DNA from: a bacterium D16-56
GTDB lineage: Bacteria; Bacillota; Clostridia; Lachnospirales; Lachnospiraceae
NCBI GenBank assembly: GCA_003611875.1
Contig: RAYY01000024.1
Span: forward strand, 1 to 64,000
Direction of reading: 5' to 3'
Length of the DNA stretch: 64,000 bases
This document shows, piece by piece, positions 34,122 through 43,196 of the stretch. A model generated the notes under the pieces. That model saw only the letters and a program-made list of their open reading frames with translations, did not search any database and was not told the DNA's origin. The stretch's first letter is position 1. Each line of letters starts with the position of its first letter. The position numbers were made by a program, and so were the translations under genes.

Positions 34122-35414
34122 ATGGAAAACAACAACTTATTTGACCTGGGGAGCGCACCTGTAGCCGAGGATTTTGACCCGTTTGCAATGGATGAGGAAT
34201 TACTTGATGAAGGAGCTGCTGTTAAAAATGATGTTGGGGAAAGTGATTCTGCCCAGCAGCCGGAAGCAGACAGCACGGCCTCCAAACAGGCAGAGAAGGA
34301 ATCTAAGGAATCGGCGGCAAAGGCGCCTGTTCCGGAGACTGGAAATGCGCCAAAATCCAAACCTGCGAAAGCAGAGCCGAACTTGGAGGAAAAGCCGCCT
34401 GTATTCGCCTATGCGGGTGCAACGGAAACAATCAGTGACACTTCCATGACCTTTGATGAACTGCGCATTGAGAAAGCAGGCGATTTCCCGGAACTGGACG
34501 ATGGAAAGCGGGTGTCATGGACGGTGGAGTACGGCAAAATCACCAAAAGCGTTGCCGACCCGAAGGGAACCAGTATCGGCAAAATGAAATCGGACATTGA
34601 AGCATCCAAGGAGTTCCTTGACAGCTTGAAGAAAGCGAAGGACAAGAATCCGGTCTGCAAGGTAAAGCCCCGTGTTACTGCCCAGAGCAAAGGCACAGCG
34701 ACAGAGTACAAAGGCGTGTTTGCTACGCTGGAGGAGGCTGAGGAAGCGGGGAAAGTAATTTCCATCGTACCGTCCCGTGACGGCAGGGTGTATGAGATCC
34801 GGGATACAGAGATGGGGAGGTTTGTCACAACGGCGGCCGGATGCGACATGCTTTCCGAGGTTCGGGCAGGGTTCACTCCTGCCCTGCCCCGTATCCCGCT
34901 GAAGCTGACGATGCAGGTATTTGCTTTCTTCCGCCATTATATCAGCAATGATTCTGAGAGCGAAGCGCTGCTTAATATCTACTGGGATAAGGAAAAGCAG
35001 GAATTTATAGCCGATGCGCCGGAACAGGTTGTGACGGAAGTTTCCGTGGAGGGCCGGATCAGCGAGAAATATATGTGCGACCGCTATATCCATTACATGG
35101 ATATTCATTCCCATAACCGGATGGACGCATTCTTTTCTACGATTGACGACCATGACGAGAGGGCGACCAGGCTGTACACGGTGGTCGGAAGGATGGACAG
35201 CCCTGTGCCGGAAATCAGGACACGGATTTCCAACGGGGGAAAGTTCCTGGATATCGACCCTGCGGAAGTCTTTGAACTGATGGAGGAGCCGTATCCGGAC
35301 GAGTGGGAGGAGCATGTGGAGGTGAAAAAATACCATAAAAAAATGATCCATAAAGCGGCTTCCAAATGCGGGAAGCTGGGGAAAAAGCTCAGGAAGAAGG
35401 TGGGTATCTTATGA
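34122..35414 (+). CDS. JAB/JAMM metallopeptidase-like protein (PRTRC-A-like)
   Basis: The 430-residue protein has an acidic, low-complexity N-terminus (1-90), a middle domain, and a C-terminal JAB domain. The zinc motif HSH-x7-S-x2-D (HSHNRMDAFFSTIDD, about residue 330) is complete. JAB proteases remove ubiquitin-like tags. The ThiF gene follows with an ATGA overlap, and an E2-like gene lies further on, as in PRTRC and related ubiquitin-like cassettes. ATG 34122 has AAAAGGAG at 9 nt; ATG 34116 is too close to it. Confidence 0.75.
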   Translation: MENNNLFDLGSAPVAEDFDPFAMDEELLDEGAAVKNDVGESDSAQQPEADSTASKQAEKESKESAAKAPVPETGNAPKSKPAKAEPNLEEKPPVFAYAGATETISDTSMTFDELRIEKAGDFPELDDGKRVSWTVEYGKITKSVADPKGTSIGKMKSDIEASKEFLDSLKKAKDKNPVCKVKPRVTAQSKGTATEYKGVFATLEEAEEAGKVISIVPSRDGRVYEIRDTEMGRFVTTAAGCDMLSEVRAGFTPALPRIPLKLTMQVFAFFRHYISNDSESEALLNIYWDKEKQEFIADAPEQVVTEVSVEGRISEKYMCDRYIHYMDIHSHNRMDAFFSTIDDHDERATRLYTVVGRMDSPVPEIRTRISNGGKFLDIDPAEVFELMEEPYPDEWEEHVEVKKYHKKMIHKAASKCGKLGKKLRKKVGIL

Positions 35415-36193
35415 AATTCGCTCTTGAGAGGCCTGTGAAAATCGTTATGCTTGGGGCAGGCGGGACAGGAGGGCATATAGCGCCGCATTTGTACAGGCTG
35501 CTCCATGCCCTTGACCGGCCTGTGAAAGTAATCATTGCTGACGGCGATCTTGTTGAGGAGAAAAACCTTGTCCGGCAGAACTTCATAGCCGCCGACCTTG
35601 GGAAGAATAAGGCGCAGGTACTGGCGGAACGCTATGCTTCCGCTTTTGGCATGGAAGCGCAGTACATTCCGGAATTTGTTGAAAGTGAGGAAATGCTTTC
35701 AGAACTGGTAAAGCCGGAGAGCCGCCCTGTGTGGATGGATTCCGAAAAATATCCGCAGGAACTGCCAATCCTGATCGGCGCTGTGGATAACAACAGAAGC
35801 CGCCAGCTCTGCCATCAGGTGTTCCGGAAATCGGAGGAGCTGGTCTATATTGACAGCGGCAATGGGGAATACACCGGGCAGGTGGTATGTGGCATACGCC
35901 GTAAGGGAAAGACGTACTATAAGCCTGTCGGGGAGGTTTATCCCGATGTGCTGGATAGAACCGATAAATTTCCTACGGAATTGTCATGTGCGGAGGCGGC
36001 TGTGTCCGCTCCCCAGAGCATTACGGCAAATATCATGGCGGCCACGGCTGTTGTGGCATACATCTACAACATTTTGGTTCTGGGCAGCATTGAAGTAAAA
36101 AATATCACATTTTCCACAAGGACGGTGAATCTGAAGCCTGTTTTGTCGGAGAAAAGAAATGGATTGGCGAATCGAAAAAGAAAGGCGGCATAA
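35411..36193 (+). CDS. ThiF family E1-like adenylyltransferase
   Basis: The 260-residue protein has the nucleotide-binding loop GAGGTGGHI (about 14-22), the acidic strand IADGDLVEEKNLVRQNF (about 43-59) with conserved Arg and Gln, and GAVDNNRSRQ (about 125). It lacks a separate catalytic-Cys domain, like PRTRC ThiF proteins. E1-like enzymes adenylate the C-terminus of a ubiquitin-like protein. ATG 35411 overlaps the JAB stop (ATGA). Confidence 0.82.
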   Translation: MKFALERPVKIVMLGAGGTGGHIAPHLYRLLHALDRPVKVIIADGDLVEEKNLVRQNFIAADLGKNKAQVLAERYASAFGMEAQYIPEFVESEEMLSELVKPESRPVWMDSEKYPQELPILIGAVDNNRSRQLCHQVFRKSEELVYIDSGNGEYTGQVVCGIRRKGKTYYKPVGEVYPDVLDRTDKFPTELSCAEAAVSAPQSITANIMAATAVVAYIYNILVLGSIEVKNITFSTRTVNLKPVLSEKRNGLANRKRKAA

Positions 36194-36196
36194 AAG

Positions 36197-36652
36197 ATGT
36201 CAATGCAATCACAGAAAAAGAACATGAAAACCATACACGGCCTCGTATCGCAGAATCTGGGATACATTTTCGGTGAACGGGAAAGCGGGCCGAATGGCGC
36301 AAAAAAACAGTTCCATACAAAGTCGGCAGCATTCTTACGTGCCCTTGGGAGGGATTTAGGCTTTCAGGATGTAAAAGTAACAAATAACTATGGCGGCATT
36401 GCCGTATCCGGGGAGATTACGCTTATGGGCATGTGGAGGGAAGGGAATGGGCTGTATTTGCAACTATCTCAATCCGCTATGGGCTGGCAGTCCTTTTTAT
36501 ACCGGCAGATTTCTCATATGAAAGACTATACCGGAGGGAGAAACCGGTGGCTTCCGGCAGATATGTTTGCTTCCGGGGAATATGCGGAGTTGGTGGACAT
36601 ACTGCTGGCATTGCGGAAACCGTCAAGGGAGGAGGCAGAGTATGCAGCATGA
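36197..36652 (+). CDS. conserved mobile-element protein, unknown
   Basis: The 151-residue protein has motifs IHGLVSQNLGYIFGERE, VKVTNNYGGIAVSGE and a C-terminal PADMFASGEYAELVD. It lies 3 bp after the ThiF gene and overlaps the methyltransferase gene by 11 bp, so it is made together with the tag-conjugation module. No function was recognised. Confidence 0.55.
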   Translation: MSMQSQKKNMKTIHGLVSQNLGYIFGERESGPNGAKKQFHTKSAAFLRALGRDLGFQDVKVTNNYGGIAVSGEITLMGMWREGNGLYLQLSQSAMGWQSFLYRQISHMKDYTGGRNRWLPADMFASGEYAELVDILLALRKPSREEAEYAA

Positions 36653-38417
36653 TGAAGAAAACGGCGGGCAGCATTACGCCCTTGTAAAACTGGAAGAATC
36701 CGCCCGTGCCATCAGGCAGGCCGTCAATGAATTTCCGGTACTGCGCAGACGTGTGGAGAAATATCAGGGAAACAGGACAAAGGCTCGTGAAGCATACAAC
36801 GACCTGAAACAGCAGCAGGGCAGGGTGCTGTCAGCCCTGCGCTATGCGGCGCTGTCCCTGTTGGAGATGGAACTGCCGCAGATGGCGGATTATTCCGTAA
36901 AATTAAGCGAGTCTGTAAAGGTGTTTAACCTTATGACGCCAGATTATACCAGACTGTGCGAGTTTCTGTCTGATTATCTGGAAAAACTGCCTATTACAGA
37001 AAATATGGAAGCAAAGACCACCAGCGCCGCCATCATCGGGCATCTGATGGCAGGTGTCAAGATGGGCTATTATCCTACGGATCTGAAGCATGTCAGGTAT
37101 CTTGCCCGCAGTATTGAATTCCCGGAGGATGTGACTGTAAACCTGCTCGATCCGTGCTGTGGCTGCGGAATGGCGTTACATACGCTGGCAGATGGGAAGA
37201 ATTGTAAGACTTACGGTGTGGAGCTTGACAAGCACAGGGCGGAGGAGTCACTGGCACGGCTGGACCGTGTCGGTTTCGGCTCTTATTTCCGTTCCCGGAT
37301 CAGCAATGAAGCGTTCCATCTCATGTTACTGAATCCGCCGTACCTGTCGGTGATGACAGAGGGAGGGGCAAATACCCGGAATGAGAAAAGATTCCTGATT
37401 GATTCCCTTTCCCATCTTCTGTATGGGGGATTGTTGATTTATATTATCCCCTACTACCGTCTTACACCTGATATATGCCGTATTTTGTGTGATAACTTTG
37501 AGGATATTACGGTATGGAAATTTACAGGCGGCGAGTTCCAGAGGTTCAAGCAGGCGGCTGTCCTGGGCATCCGCAGGAAACGGCAGGATGGTTCTGAGCA
37601 GGCTGCAGGGCTTGCATCCCTGGCATTCCAGCCTGATCAGTTACCGGAACTTACGGAACTGCCGGAGAACCGTTACACTCTTCCCGATGCGGCAAAGAAA
37701 GTGGAATTGTTCAAGGGCGCCGAGTTTAATGTGGCGGAGCTGGCGGAACAGATGAAGAAATCAACCAGCTTTTCAAGGATGTTCGAGAAGAACAAACTGG
37801 ACCGCGGCGAAAAGCGCCCTCTCCTGCCCCTGAATCTTGGGCAGGTCGGCCTGATCGGCGGTTCCGGGCTGATTAACGGCCTTGTGGAATGTGATACGCC
37901 GCATATTATCAAAGGGCGGATTATAAAAGAAACCAGTGTCAGCAGGGAGGAAAATCTGAACAACCGGGGTGATCTGACTTCTACGACTGTCCATGAAACA
38001 CGCTCCAATAAGATGATATTCAATCTGCTGACTCCGCAGGGATTTCTGTCGCTTTCGGATTATGGCGGTGGGGGAAATGTGGATACGGACAGTGATAACG
38101 AGGCGGCTAGCGGTAAAGATATGGCTCCGGGCAGGATATCCGCCGGAGGGAAATCCTGTTTCCAATTAGGCCAGGTTGCCGTTACAGCCCATGCACAGGA
38201 TATTTTATCGGATACGGATATAAATGTCGGTCTTGCTCGCCACCAGTCCGGCGACTGGGGTGAAGTCAGCAAGTCCGACTGGCGTGCGAATGACAGTGCG
38301 CTGAAAGCCGGGAACCGCATCCTGTCCGCTTATACGGGCAGAGGCGGCAAACATTTCTGGATCATCACGGAGGCCGACCGGTCATATACAACAGTGATGA
38401 TGCCGGAGGATTATTAA
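36642..38417 (+). CDS. N6-adenine DNA methyltransferase-like protein (DUF6094 type)
   Basis: The 591-residue protein has an N-terminal helical region (1-140). The methyltransferase core has motif I LLDPCCGCGMALHTLA (about 168) and motif IV LLNPPYLSV (about 228), the NPPY of amino-methyltransferases. The C-terminal half (about 320-591) is unfamiliar and may recognise DNA. It may protect element DNA or act with the neighbouring helicase. ATG 36642 has GGGAGGAGG at 7 nt. Confidence 0.75.
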   Translation: MQHDEENGGQHYALVKLEESARAIRQAVNEFPVLRRRVEKYQGNRTKAREAYNDLKQQQGRVLSALRYAALSLLEMELPQMADYSVKLSESVKVFNLMTPDYTRLCEFLSDYLEKLPITENMEAKTTSAAIIGHLMAGVKMGYYPTDLKHVRYLARSIEFPEDVTVNLLDPCCGCGMALHTLADGKNCKTYGVELDKHRAEESLARLDRVGFGSYFRSRISNEAFHLMLLNPPYLSVMTEGGANTRNEKRFLIDSLSHLLYGGLLIYIIPYYRLTPDICRILCDNFEDITVWKFTGGEFQRFKQAAVLGIRRKRQDGSEQAAGLASLAFQPDQLPELTELPENRYTLPDAAKKVELFKGAEFNVAELAEQMKKSTSFSRMFEKNKLDRGEKRPLLPLNLGQVGLIGGSGLINGLVECDTPHIIKGRIIKETSVSREENLNNRGDLTSTTVHETRSNKMIFNLLTPQGFLSLSDYGGGGNVDTDSDNEAASGKDMAPGRISAGGKSCFQLGQVAVTAHAQDILSDTDINVGLARHQSGDWGEVSKSDWRANDSALKAGNRILSAYTGRGGKHFWIITEADRSYTTVMMPEDY

Positions 38418-38435
38418 AAACATGGAGGAGAAACA

Positions 38436-38732
38436 ATGGTTACGGTAAGTGTAAAACAGCTTGTGTCCGCGATTGAGGAAGCGGATGCTTTTAAGCTGCC
38501 TGATATGAACAGGGGCACCCGGTATCTTTATGACAGGATATACGGGCGGCTGTCAGAAGGCAGGGATGTCCGTCTGTCGGAAGTGGATTTCGGCAGTTTC
38601 GAAGCGGACGACATAGATTCCATACGGGAGCTGTATTCAGAGACTTTGGAGGAAAATGTAAGGAAAGCGGATTCGCTGGCACATATTTTACAGAATATAC
38701 CGCCGCATACTGCCGCTTCCGCATTTGTATAG
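38436..38732 (+). CDS. hypothetical protein
   Basis: The 98-residue acidic protein (SVKQLVSAIEEADAF, LSEVDFGSFEADDI) has GGAGGAG before its ATG. It sits in the middle of the JAB-E2 operon. Not recognised. Its C-terminus (SAFV) lacks the glycine of a ubiquitin-like tail. Confidence 0.5.
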   Translation: MVTVSVKQLVSAIEEADAFKLPDMNRGTRYLYDRIYGRLSEGRDVRLSEVDFGSFEADDIDSIRELYSETLEENVRKADSLAHILQNIPPHTAASAFV

Positions 38733-38743
38733 AGGTGCGGCGT

Positions 38744-39316
38744 ATGGTCATAGACGGGTTTGATGAAATATTAAATACCCTTTACATTGCAAAAAGGCTC
38801 TACGACATGGGCAGATATGAGGTGGTGGAGGAGAATTTCTATGATACAGTGGATTTTGATGTCTATTACGAAAATATGTATGGGCTGATAGGAAATATCT
38901 TTGAGAGCTATGACTGCCAGTATTATGAAAGGCATGGCATGGAAATTCATGTGCTGTCAGACCCGGTAATCGTTGATTTCTGCGTATTGGCAGGCGAGTA
39001 TGGCAAGAAGCATAAACTCCCCGATGAAAAGAATCCGTATATCCAGGAGGCAAGGCAGGAAATAGGAAGATGGCTGAATTTTTCATACTGCCTTGACTGG
39101 AGGTTCATGGTGCATACAGAGCCGAAACGTCCGTTCCACAGCAGGCTTGGCATATTTATTTATCAGGAGGATTATATTGACCTGGGTTATCTGGCCTATG
39201 GTCTGATTGAAATTTACGAGTGGTTTTCTGATGCCTGTATGCAGTTAAGGGATATTTTACAGAAAAAGAAAGCAGATGTTGTGAAGCTCCCAGGAGAGGA
39301 GGTGATGGCGGCATGA
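38744..39316 (+). CDS. hypothetical protein
   Basis: The 190-residue protein is rich in Tyr and Asp (YYENMYGLIGNIFESYDCQYY). ATG 38744 follows AGAGGTG; a GTG at 38735 is an alternative. It overlaps the E2-like gene by 4 bp (ATGA), so it is translationally linked to that gene. No family was recognised. Confidence 0.5.
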   Translation: MVIDGFDEILNTLYIAKRLYDMGRYEVVEENFYDTVDFDVYYENMYGLIGNIFESYDCQYYERHGMEIHVLSDPVIVDFCVLAGEYGKKHKLPDEKNPYIQEARQEIGRWLNFSYCLDWRFMVHTEPKRPFHSRLGIFIYQEDYIDLGYLAYGLIEIYEWFSDACMQLRDILQKKKADVVKLPGEEVMAA

Positions 39317-39975
39317 GTGAAACGATCATCCGGATCAGTGACGATGGCAGGGTTATAGTGGAACGGGATTCGGGAGGCGTTAAGAGTTTCAAACAGATTG
39401 CCCCGGATACTTTAGTAAAATGCATTGATAAGAGCATGGTCCGCGGAGCTGTCCGTACCGGTCTGCTCCCGAAAGGCTGTGTATCGGTCAGCATATACGA
39501 TGACGGGAGCAGGGACGCTGTGCTGCTCTATACGGAAGGAAGGGCAGATATCAGTTATTTTGGCACGGAATATAAAAACTTTCCTCTGCCGTATCTGGTA
39601 TTCGGATTCAGATTGTCGAAGGAAGGGCGTGTAAGCGCCTGCCGGCTTGGCGTGGTGGAAAACAGCGGCAGGTTAAAGCCGGATACGAAGATGTATTATT
39701 ATCCACTGTCAAATGTCAGCGGTTTCCATCTCTGCACAGGGAATAATACATTTCCAAAATGTGAAAGCCTGCATACCCTGGCAAGCCTGCCCTACTATAT
39801 CATGGCAATGCCGAACAATAATGACCATTTCAACCATTCCCTGAACAAGCCGAAGCTGGAAATGCGGGATCTGCTGGAACTGTTAAAGGATAAGGAAACG
39901 GCATTTTATTACAGCGATGTGCTGATACCAAGCGGAAGGGTTTTAAATGATTTCATAGAAGGAAGGAGCGGCTGA
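39313..39975 (+). CDS. E2-like protein of the Prok-E2_D / PRTRC-B family
   Basis: The 220-residue protein has the family pattern: PYLVFGFRLSKEGRV (about 97), MYYYPLSNVS (about 130) and FHLCTGNNTF (about 142), where the Cys is the candidate conjugation residue. With JAB and ThiF it completes an E1-E2-protease set. It ends in EGRSG. The start overlaps the upstream stop, with GGAGGTGATGG before it. Its target and its ubiquitin-like partner are not identified in the window. Confidence 0.7.
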   Translation: MSETIIRISDDGRVIVERDSGGVKSFKQIAPDTLVKCIDKSMVRGAVRTGLLPKGCVSVSIYDDGSRDAVLLYTEGRADISYFGTEYKNFPLPYLVFGFRLSKEGRVSACRLGVVENSGRLKPDTKMYYYPLSNVSGFHLCTGNNTFPKCESLHTLASLPYYIMAMPNNNDHFNHSLNKPKLEMRDLLELLKDKETAFYYSDVLIPSGRVLNDFIEGRSG

Positions 39976-39982
39976 TACAGAT

Positions 39983-40198
39983 ATGTTTACAGCAAAAGCA
40001 ATGATACATAGCCTGAAAGCGCAGGACGAGGCGGTTATCCTGCATGAGAAGGGCAGCAATGATGTTATCGCTGAGTATAAAGGGAAGCGCTGCACGGCAA
40101 TCTATAATCCGTTTGTCGGATTATTCTACGTTGACGATGTTTACGGCATACTGCTGGATCAGCACAGATGCCCTGTATGCGGGGAATATGTAGCTTAA
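39983..40198 (+). CDS. small conserved element protein, unknown
   Basis: The 71-residue protein has EYKGKRCTAIYNPFVGLFYVDD and a C-terminal HRCPVCGEY knuckle. It is typical of Clostridia elements next to Rad52-like genes. It has only one CxxC pair. It could dimerise on zinc. It is not a recognisable ubiquitin-like protein. Confidence 0.5.
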   Translation: MFTAKAMIHSLKAQDEAVILHEKGSNDVIAEYKGKRCTAIYNPFVGLFYVDDVYGILLDQHRCPVCGEYVA

Positions 40199-40220
40199 CA
40201 AAAGGAAGGAGATTAAAAGC

Positions 40221-41057
40221 ATGAATTATGAGGAAATAATTAAACGTCTGCGTGAGCCGTTTGGCGGCAGGGAAATTGAGTGGAAGATCCAGGTTACTTC
40301 ACAAGATAAGCAGAGGGGCATGGCTGTTGCGTATATGGATGCCCGTGCCGTCCAGAAAAGACTGGATGAAACGGTCGGGCCGTTCAACTGGAAAAACGTA
40401 TACTCCCTGTGGCATGACAATTCCCAGATCTGCGGCATCAGTATCTTTTATGATGAGCGGAAGGAATGGGTGACAAAGTTTGACGGCGCAGAGAACAGCG
40501 ATTTTGAGCCGATCAAGGGAGGGCTGTCAGATTCCTTCAAGCGTGCCGCAAGCGTCTGGGGCATCGGGCGCTACCTGTATGAGATGGAAGGCGTATGGGT
40601 GGAGATTGAAGCCCGCGGGAAATCTTTTGTGATCAAACAGAATGAATATGGCAGGCTGGAGAGGGAATACAACGCCATGCTGAACCGGATATTTGGAGCA
40701 AGGCAGGCACAGCAGGGGAATCCTTCCGGGCAGGTACCGGCGGCGAATACCAGACAGACGCAGGCAGCGCCAGCGGCAAACAGCAGGCAGACACAGGCAA
40801 CAAATACAGCAGCAAATACGGGACAATTTGCGGCATCCCCGGCTTATGATTATCAAGTCCGCACTATCAGGCCGTCAGGAAAATCCAGCCAGTTTTTGGA
40901 GATGGTTGACCGGAGAGGCGGTGTGGTGAAGGCTTATATCAGGGCGACAGACCAGTCCATCAAAGCGGGAACCTGCCTGAATAATGTGCAGATTGAGAAA
41001 AAGAACGGTAATTACGGCGAATACAATCTCATCAGTGCCTATCAGCTGGCGGCATAA
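40221..41057 (+). CDS. Rad52/Rad22-like single-strand annealing protein
   Basis: The 278-residue protein has the Rad52 core at 1-150: KRLDETVGPFNWKN, GAENSDFEPIKGGLSDSFKRAA and WGIGRYLY. A Gln/Ala/Thr-rich linker (about 160-205) with NTRQTQ-like repeats follows, then a C-terminal domain. Phage and element Rad52 proteins anneal complementary strands during recombination. It lies just before the SMC-like gene, a usual annealing-exonuclease or ATPase pairing. ATG follows AAGGAAGGAG. Confidence 0.85.
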   Translation: MNYEEIIKRLREPFGGREIEWKIQVTSQDKQRGMAVAYMDARAVQKRLDETVGPFNWKNVYSLWHDNSQICGISIFYDERKEWVTKFDGAENSDFEPIKGGLSDSFKRAASVWGIGRYLYEMEGVWVEIEARGKSFVIKQNEYGRLEREYNAMLNRIFGARQAQQGNPSGQVPAANTRQTQAAPAANSRQTQATNTAANTGQFAASPAYDYQVRTIRPSGKSSQFLEMVDRRGGVVKAYIRATDQSIKAGTCLNNVQIEKKNGNYGEYNLISAYQLAA

Positions 41058-41069
41058 ACGATGATTTGG

Positions 41070-41093
41070 AGAGGGGGCATATCATCCCCCTCT
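41070..41093 (+). terminator. hairpin between Rad52-like and SMC-like genes
   Basis: AGAGGGGG pairs with CCCCCTCT, followed by TCTTTT. It may partly terminate or dampen the SMC-like gene. Confidence 0.55.
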
Positions 41094-41118
41094 TCTTTTG
41101 AAAGGAATGACAGCATTT

Positions 41119-42972
41119 ATGAAGAAGATGAATGGCTTTACGATTACAAGGCTGACCCTTACCGGATTCAAATGCTTTGAAGATACGGTCTCCTTTGACT
41201 TTGGGGATATGACTTTTATTACGGCATCCAACGGTCAGGGGAAATCCAGCATTGCCGACGCAATAGCCTTTGCGTTTGTGGGCACGCCTTTCTTTGGCGA
41301 TAAGGGGCTGGACAGGCTCCAGAATAAGAATGTGCGGGAAATGACGGTAAGCGTGGACTTTGTGGATGACAAAGGGAAATCCCATAACCTGATCAGGACA
41401 AGGAAACGGGACACGTCTATCGCTTATGATGGGATCACCGTCAGGCAGTCAGACTTAAATAAGGTTTTTGGCGGCAGGGATATTTTCCTGTCCATTTTGA
41501 ATCCCCTGTATTTTATCAATGTTCTTGGCGAAAGCGGGAAAGGGATGCTCGAAAAACTCCTGCCGGTTGTGAAGCATGAGGACGTGATGGCGGCGCTTCC
41601 AATATCCTCACAGGAGATTCTGGCAGGTAAATCTCTGCTTTCACCGGAGGTTTTCATCAAAAACCGGAGAAGCGAATTAAAAGAGCTGAATGATACGCTT
41701 ATCAGCTACAGGGGGCAGAAGGAGCTTCAGGATTTCCAGCGTGAAGAACGCACCGCGAAACTGGAGGAACTGAAAGCATCCGTTGATGATATTTCCTCTG
41801 AAATGGAAGAACTTTCTATGATTCGTGATGAAGGACGGAATCCGGAAGAAGAAAAAGTGACGTTGGAAGAACTGCGCAGACAGCGGGCAGCCCTGTTTTC
41901 CGAGGCGGCAGACGGCAATGATGAGAACGCCATGCAGGAACTTTTGAGAGAGATAAAAGAGACGGAAAAATCCATAGCAAAACAGTTTGCACAGCAATAC
42001 CAGCCATCCTTTACAGCACAGATCGCCGAGGCGGAGGCGCAGTTGAACGCCTTGCGTGCAGAATTTAACAGGCAGAAAAATACATTTGTAGATATTGCTG
42101 CCGGGCATCAGTGTCCGGTATGCGGCATGGTGGTGACGGAGGAAAATGCCGCAGCCGTGAGGGAAGAAATGCAGAAAAAGCTGTCGGCGATTGTTGATGA
42201 GGGGAATCCGATAAAAAGCGCCCTGATTGCTGCCAGAGCGGGTGAAAATGATGCACGGGCAACGTTTGAAAAGCAGAAAGCAGAAACGCTTGAAAAGGAA
42301 AACCATAAACTGTCAGAACTGAACCAGCGGATTCAGGAGATGAATGTCGCGAGGGAGCTGGACAGGGAGGATTATGCGGAAAGGCTTTTGGAGCTTGAAA
42401 ACAGGATCAGCGAACAGGAAAGCAGCATCAAAAACGGCGGATGGTCGGAAGGACAGTCCGGGCGGTTTGAGGAACTGTGCGGAAAGAAGAAAGAGGCTGA
42501 AGCGCAGATGAAAGCCCTTGACAGAACTAAGGAATATGACTACGCAGGGCTGATTGCAGAGACGGAGACAGAGATTGCCCAGACAAAAAAGCTTATAAAC
42601 GAAGCCATCCTGTATATGGCAAAGCGGGTTGAGCTGATGTTAGATGGGTTAAAGATGGGCAGTACTGAGATAGTCCTGACGGAACTTGTGAAAAGTACCG
42701 GGGAGATCAAAGACTGCTTCCGGTTCTCGCATGAAGGGCGGGAATATAAATGCCTGTCCCTGTCGGAGCAGGTACGTGCCGGGTTGGATGCTGCGATGCT
42801 GATTCAGAGACTTTCCGGGCGGAATTATCCGATATTCGTGGATAACGGGGAAAGTATCTGTACTTTTGGCAAAGCGAAGCCCTCCAGCCAGGTGATGATT
42901 GCGAGGGTTGCCAACGGGCAGGCGCTGCAGGTTACATATCGGGATCGTGGTGAGCAAAGAAAAGCGGCATAA
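41119..42972 (+). CDS. SbcC/SMC-like AAA ATPase
   Basis: The 617-residue protein has Walker A ASNGQGKSSIADA (about residue 36), coiled-coil arms (about 180-330 and 350-480) and the zinc-hook motif QCPVCGM (about 333). The end has the ABC signature-like YKCLSLSEQVRAGLD and a D-loop. It resembles SbcC/Rad50 and RecF-type ATPases in DNA-end processing and probably works with the Rad52-like protein. ATG 41107 is an alternative start, closer to AAAGGA. It ends the long rightward operon. Confidence 0.8.
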   Translation: MKKMNGFTITRLTLTGFKCFEDTVSFDFGDMTFITASNGQGKSSIADAIAFAFVGTPFFGDKGLDRLQNKNVREMTVSVDFVDDKGKSHNLIRTRKRDTSIAYDGITVRQSDLNKVFGGRDIFLSILNPLYFINVLGESGKGMLEKLLPVVKHEDVMAALPISSQEILAGKSLLSPEVFIKNRRSELKELNDTLISYRGQKELQDFQREERTAKLEELKASVDDISSEMEELSMIRDEGRNPEEEKVTLEELRRQRAALFSEAADGNDENAMQELLREIKETEKSIAKQFAQQYQPSFTAQIAEAEAQLNALRAEFNRQKNTFVDIAAGHQCPVCGMVVTEENAAAVREEMQKKLSAIVDEGNPIKSALIAARAGENDARATFEKQKAETLEKENHKLSELNQRIQEMNVARELDREDYAERLLELENRISEQESSIKNGGWSEGQSGRFEELCGKKKEAEAQMKALDRTKEYDYAGLIAETETEIAQTKKLINEAILYMAKRVELMLDGLKMGSTEIVLTELVKSTGEIKDCFRFSHEGREYKCLSLSEQVRAGLDAAMLIQRLSGRNYPIFVDNGESICTFGKAKPSSQVMIARVANGQALQVTYRDRGEQRKAA

Positions 42973-43011
42973 TTATAGGGATGAAAGGCTTTCCCTAAAA
43001 CGGTCGTTATT

Positions 43012-43088
43012 GGAACGGGTTTTTAGAGGATGGAATACTTCCTGAAATCAGATGGTTTTAAGAGGTATTTTGTTCCAAAACCCGTTCC
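43012..43088. other. perfect 12-bp inverted repeat with 53-bp spacer
   Basis: GGAACGGGTTTT (43012-43023) and AAAACCCGTTCC (43077-43088) flank an AT-rich spacer containing a further short palindrome near TGGAATACTTCC. It lies in the gap after the recombination operon. It may be a protein binding or cruciform site. Confidence 0.55.
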
Positions 43089-43156
43089 AAAATCTATGTT
43101 CCGATTGCCATACGTTATTGGAAAAAGGAATGGTGCATTTTAATATTACTATCAAG

Positions 43157-43196
43157 CGGGAGATACGGCGTTTTCCGAATCTCCCGTCACTTTTTT
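43157..43196 (+). terminator. terminator of the recombination operon
   Basis: CGGGAGAT (43157-43164) pairs with ATCTCCCG (43179-43186), with an inner CGG/CCG, followed by TTTTTT at 43191-43196. Confidence 0.7.

Noticed and set aside
34515..35351. Minus-strand frame of 278 codons
   Set aside because: It is opposite the JAB gene, whose JAMM motif fixes the coding strand.
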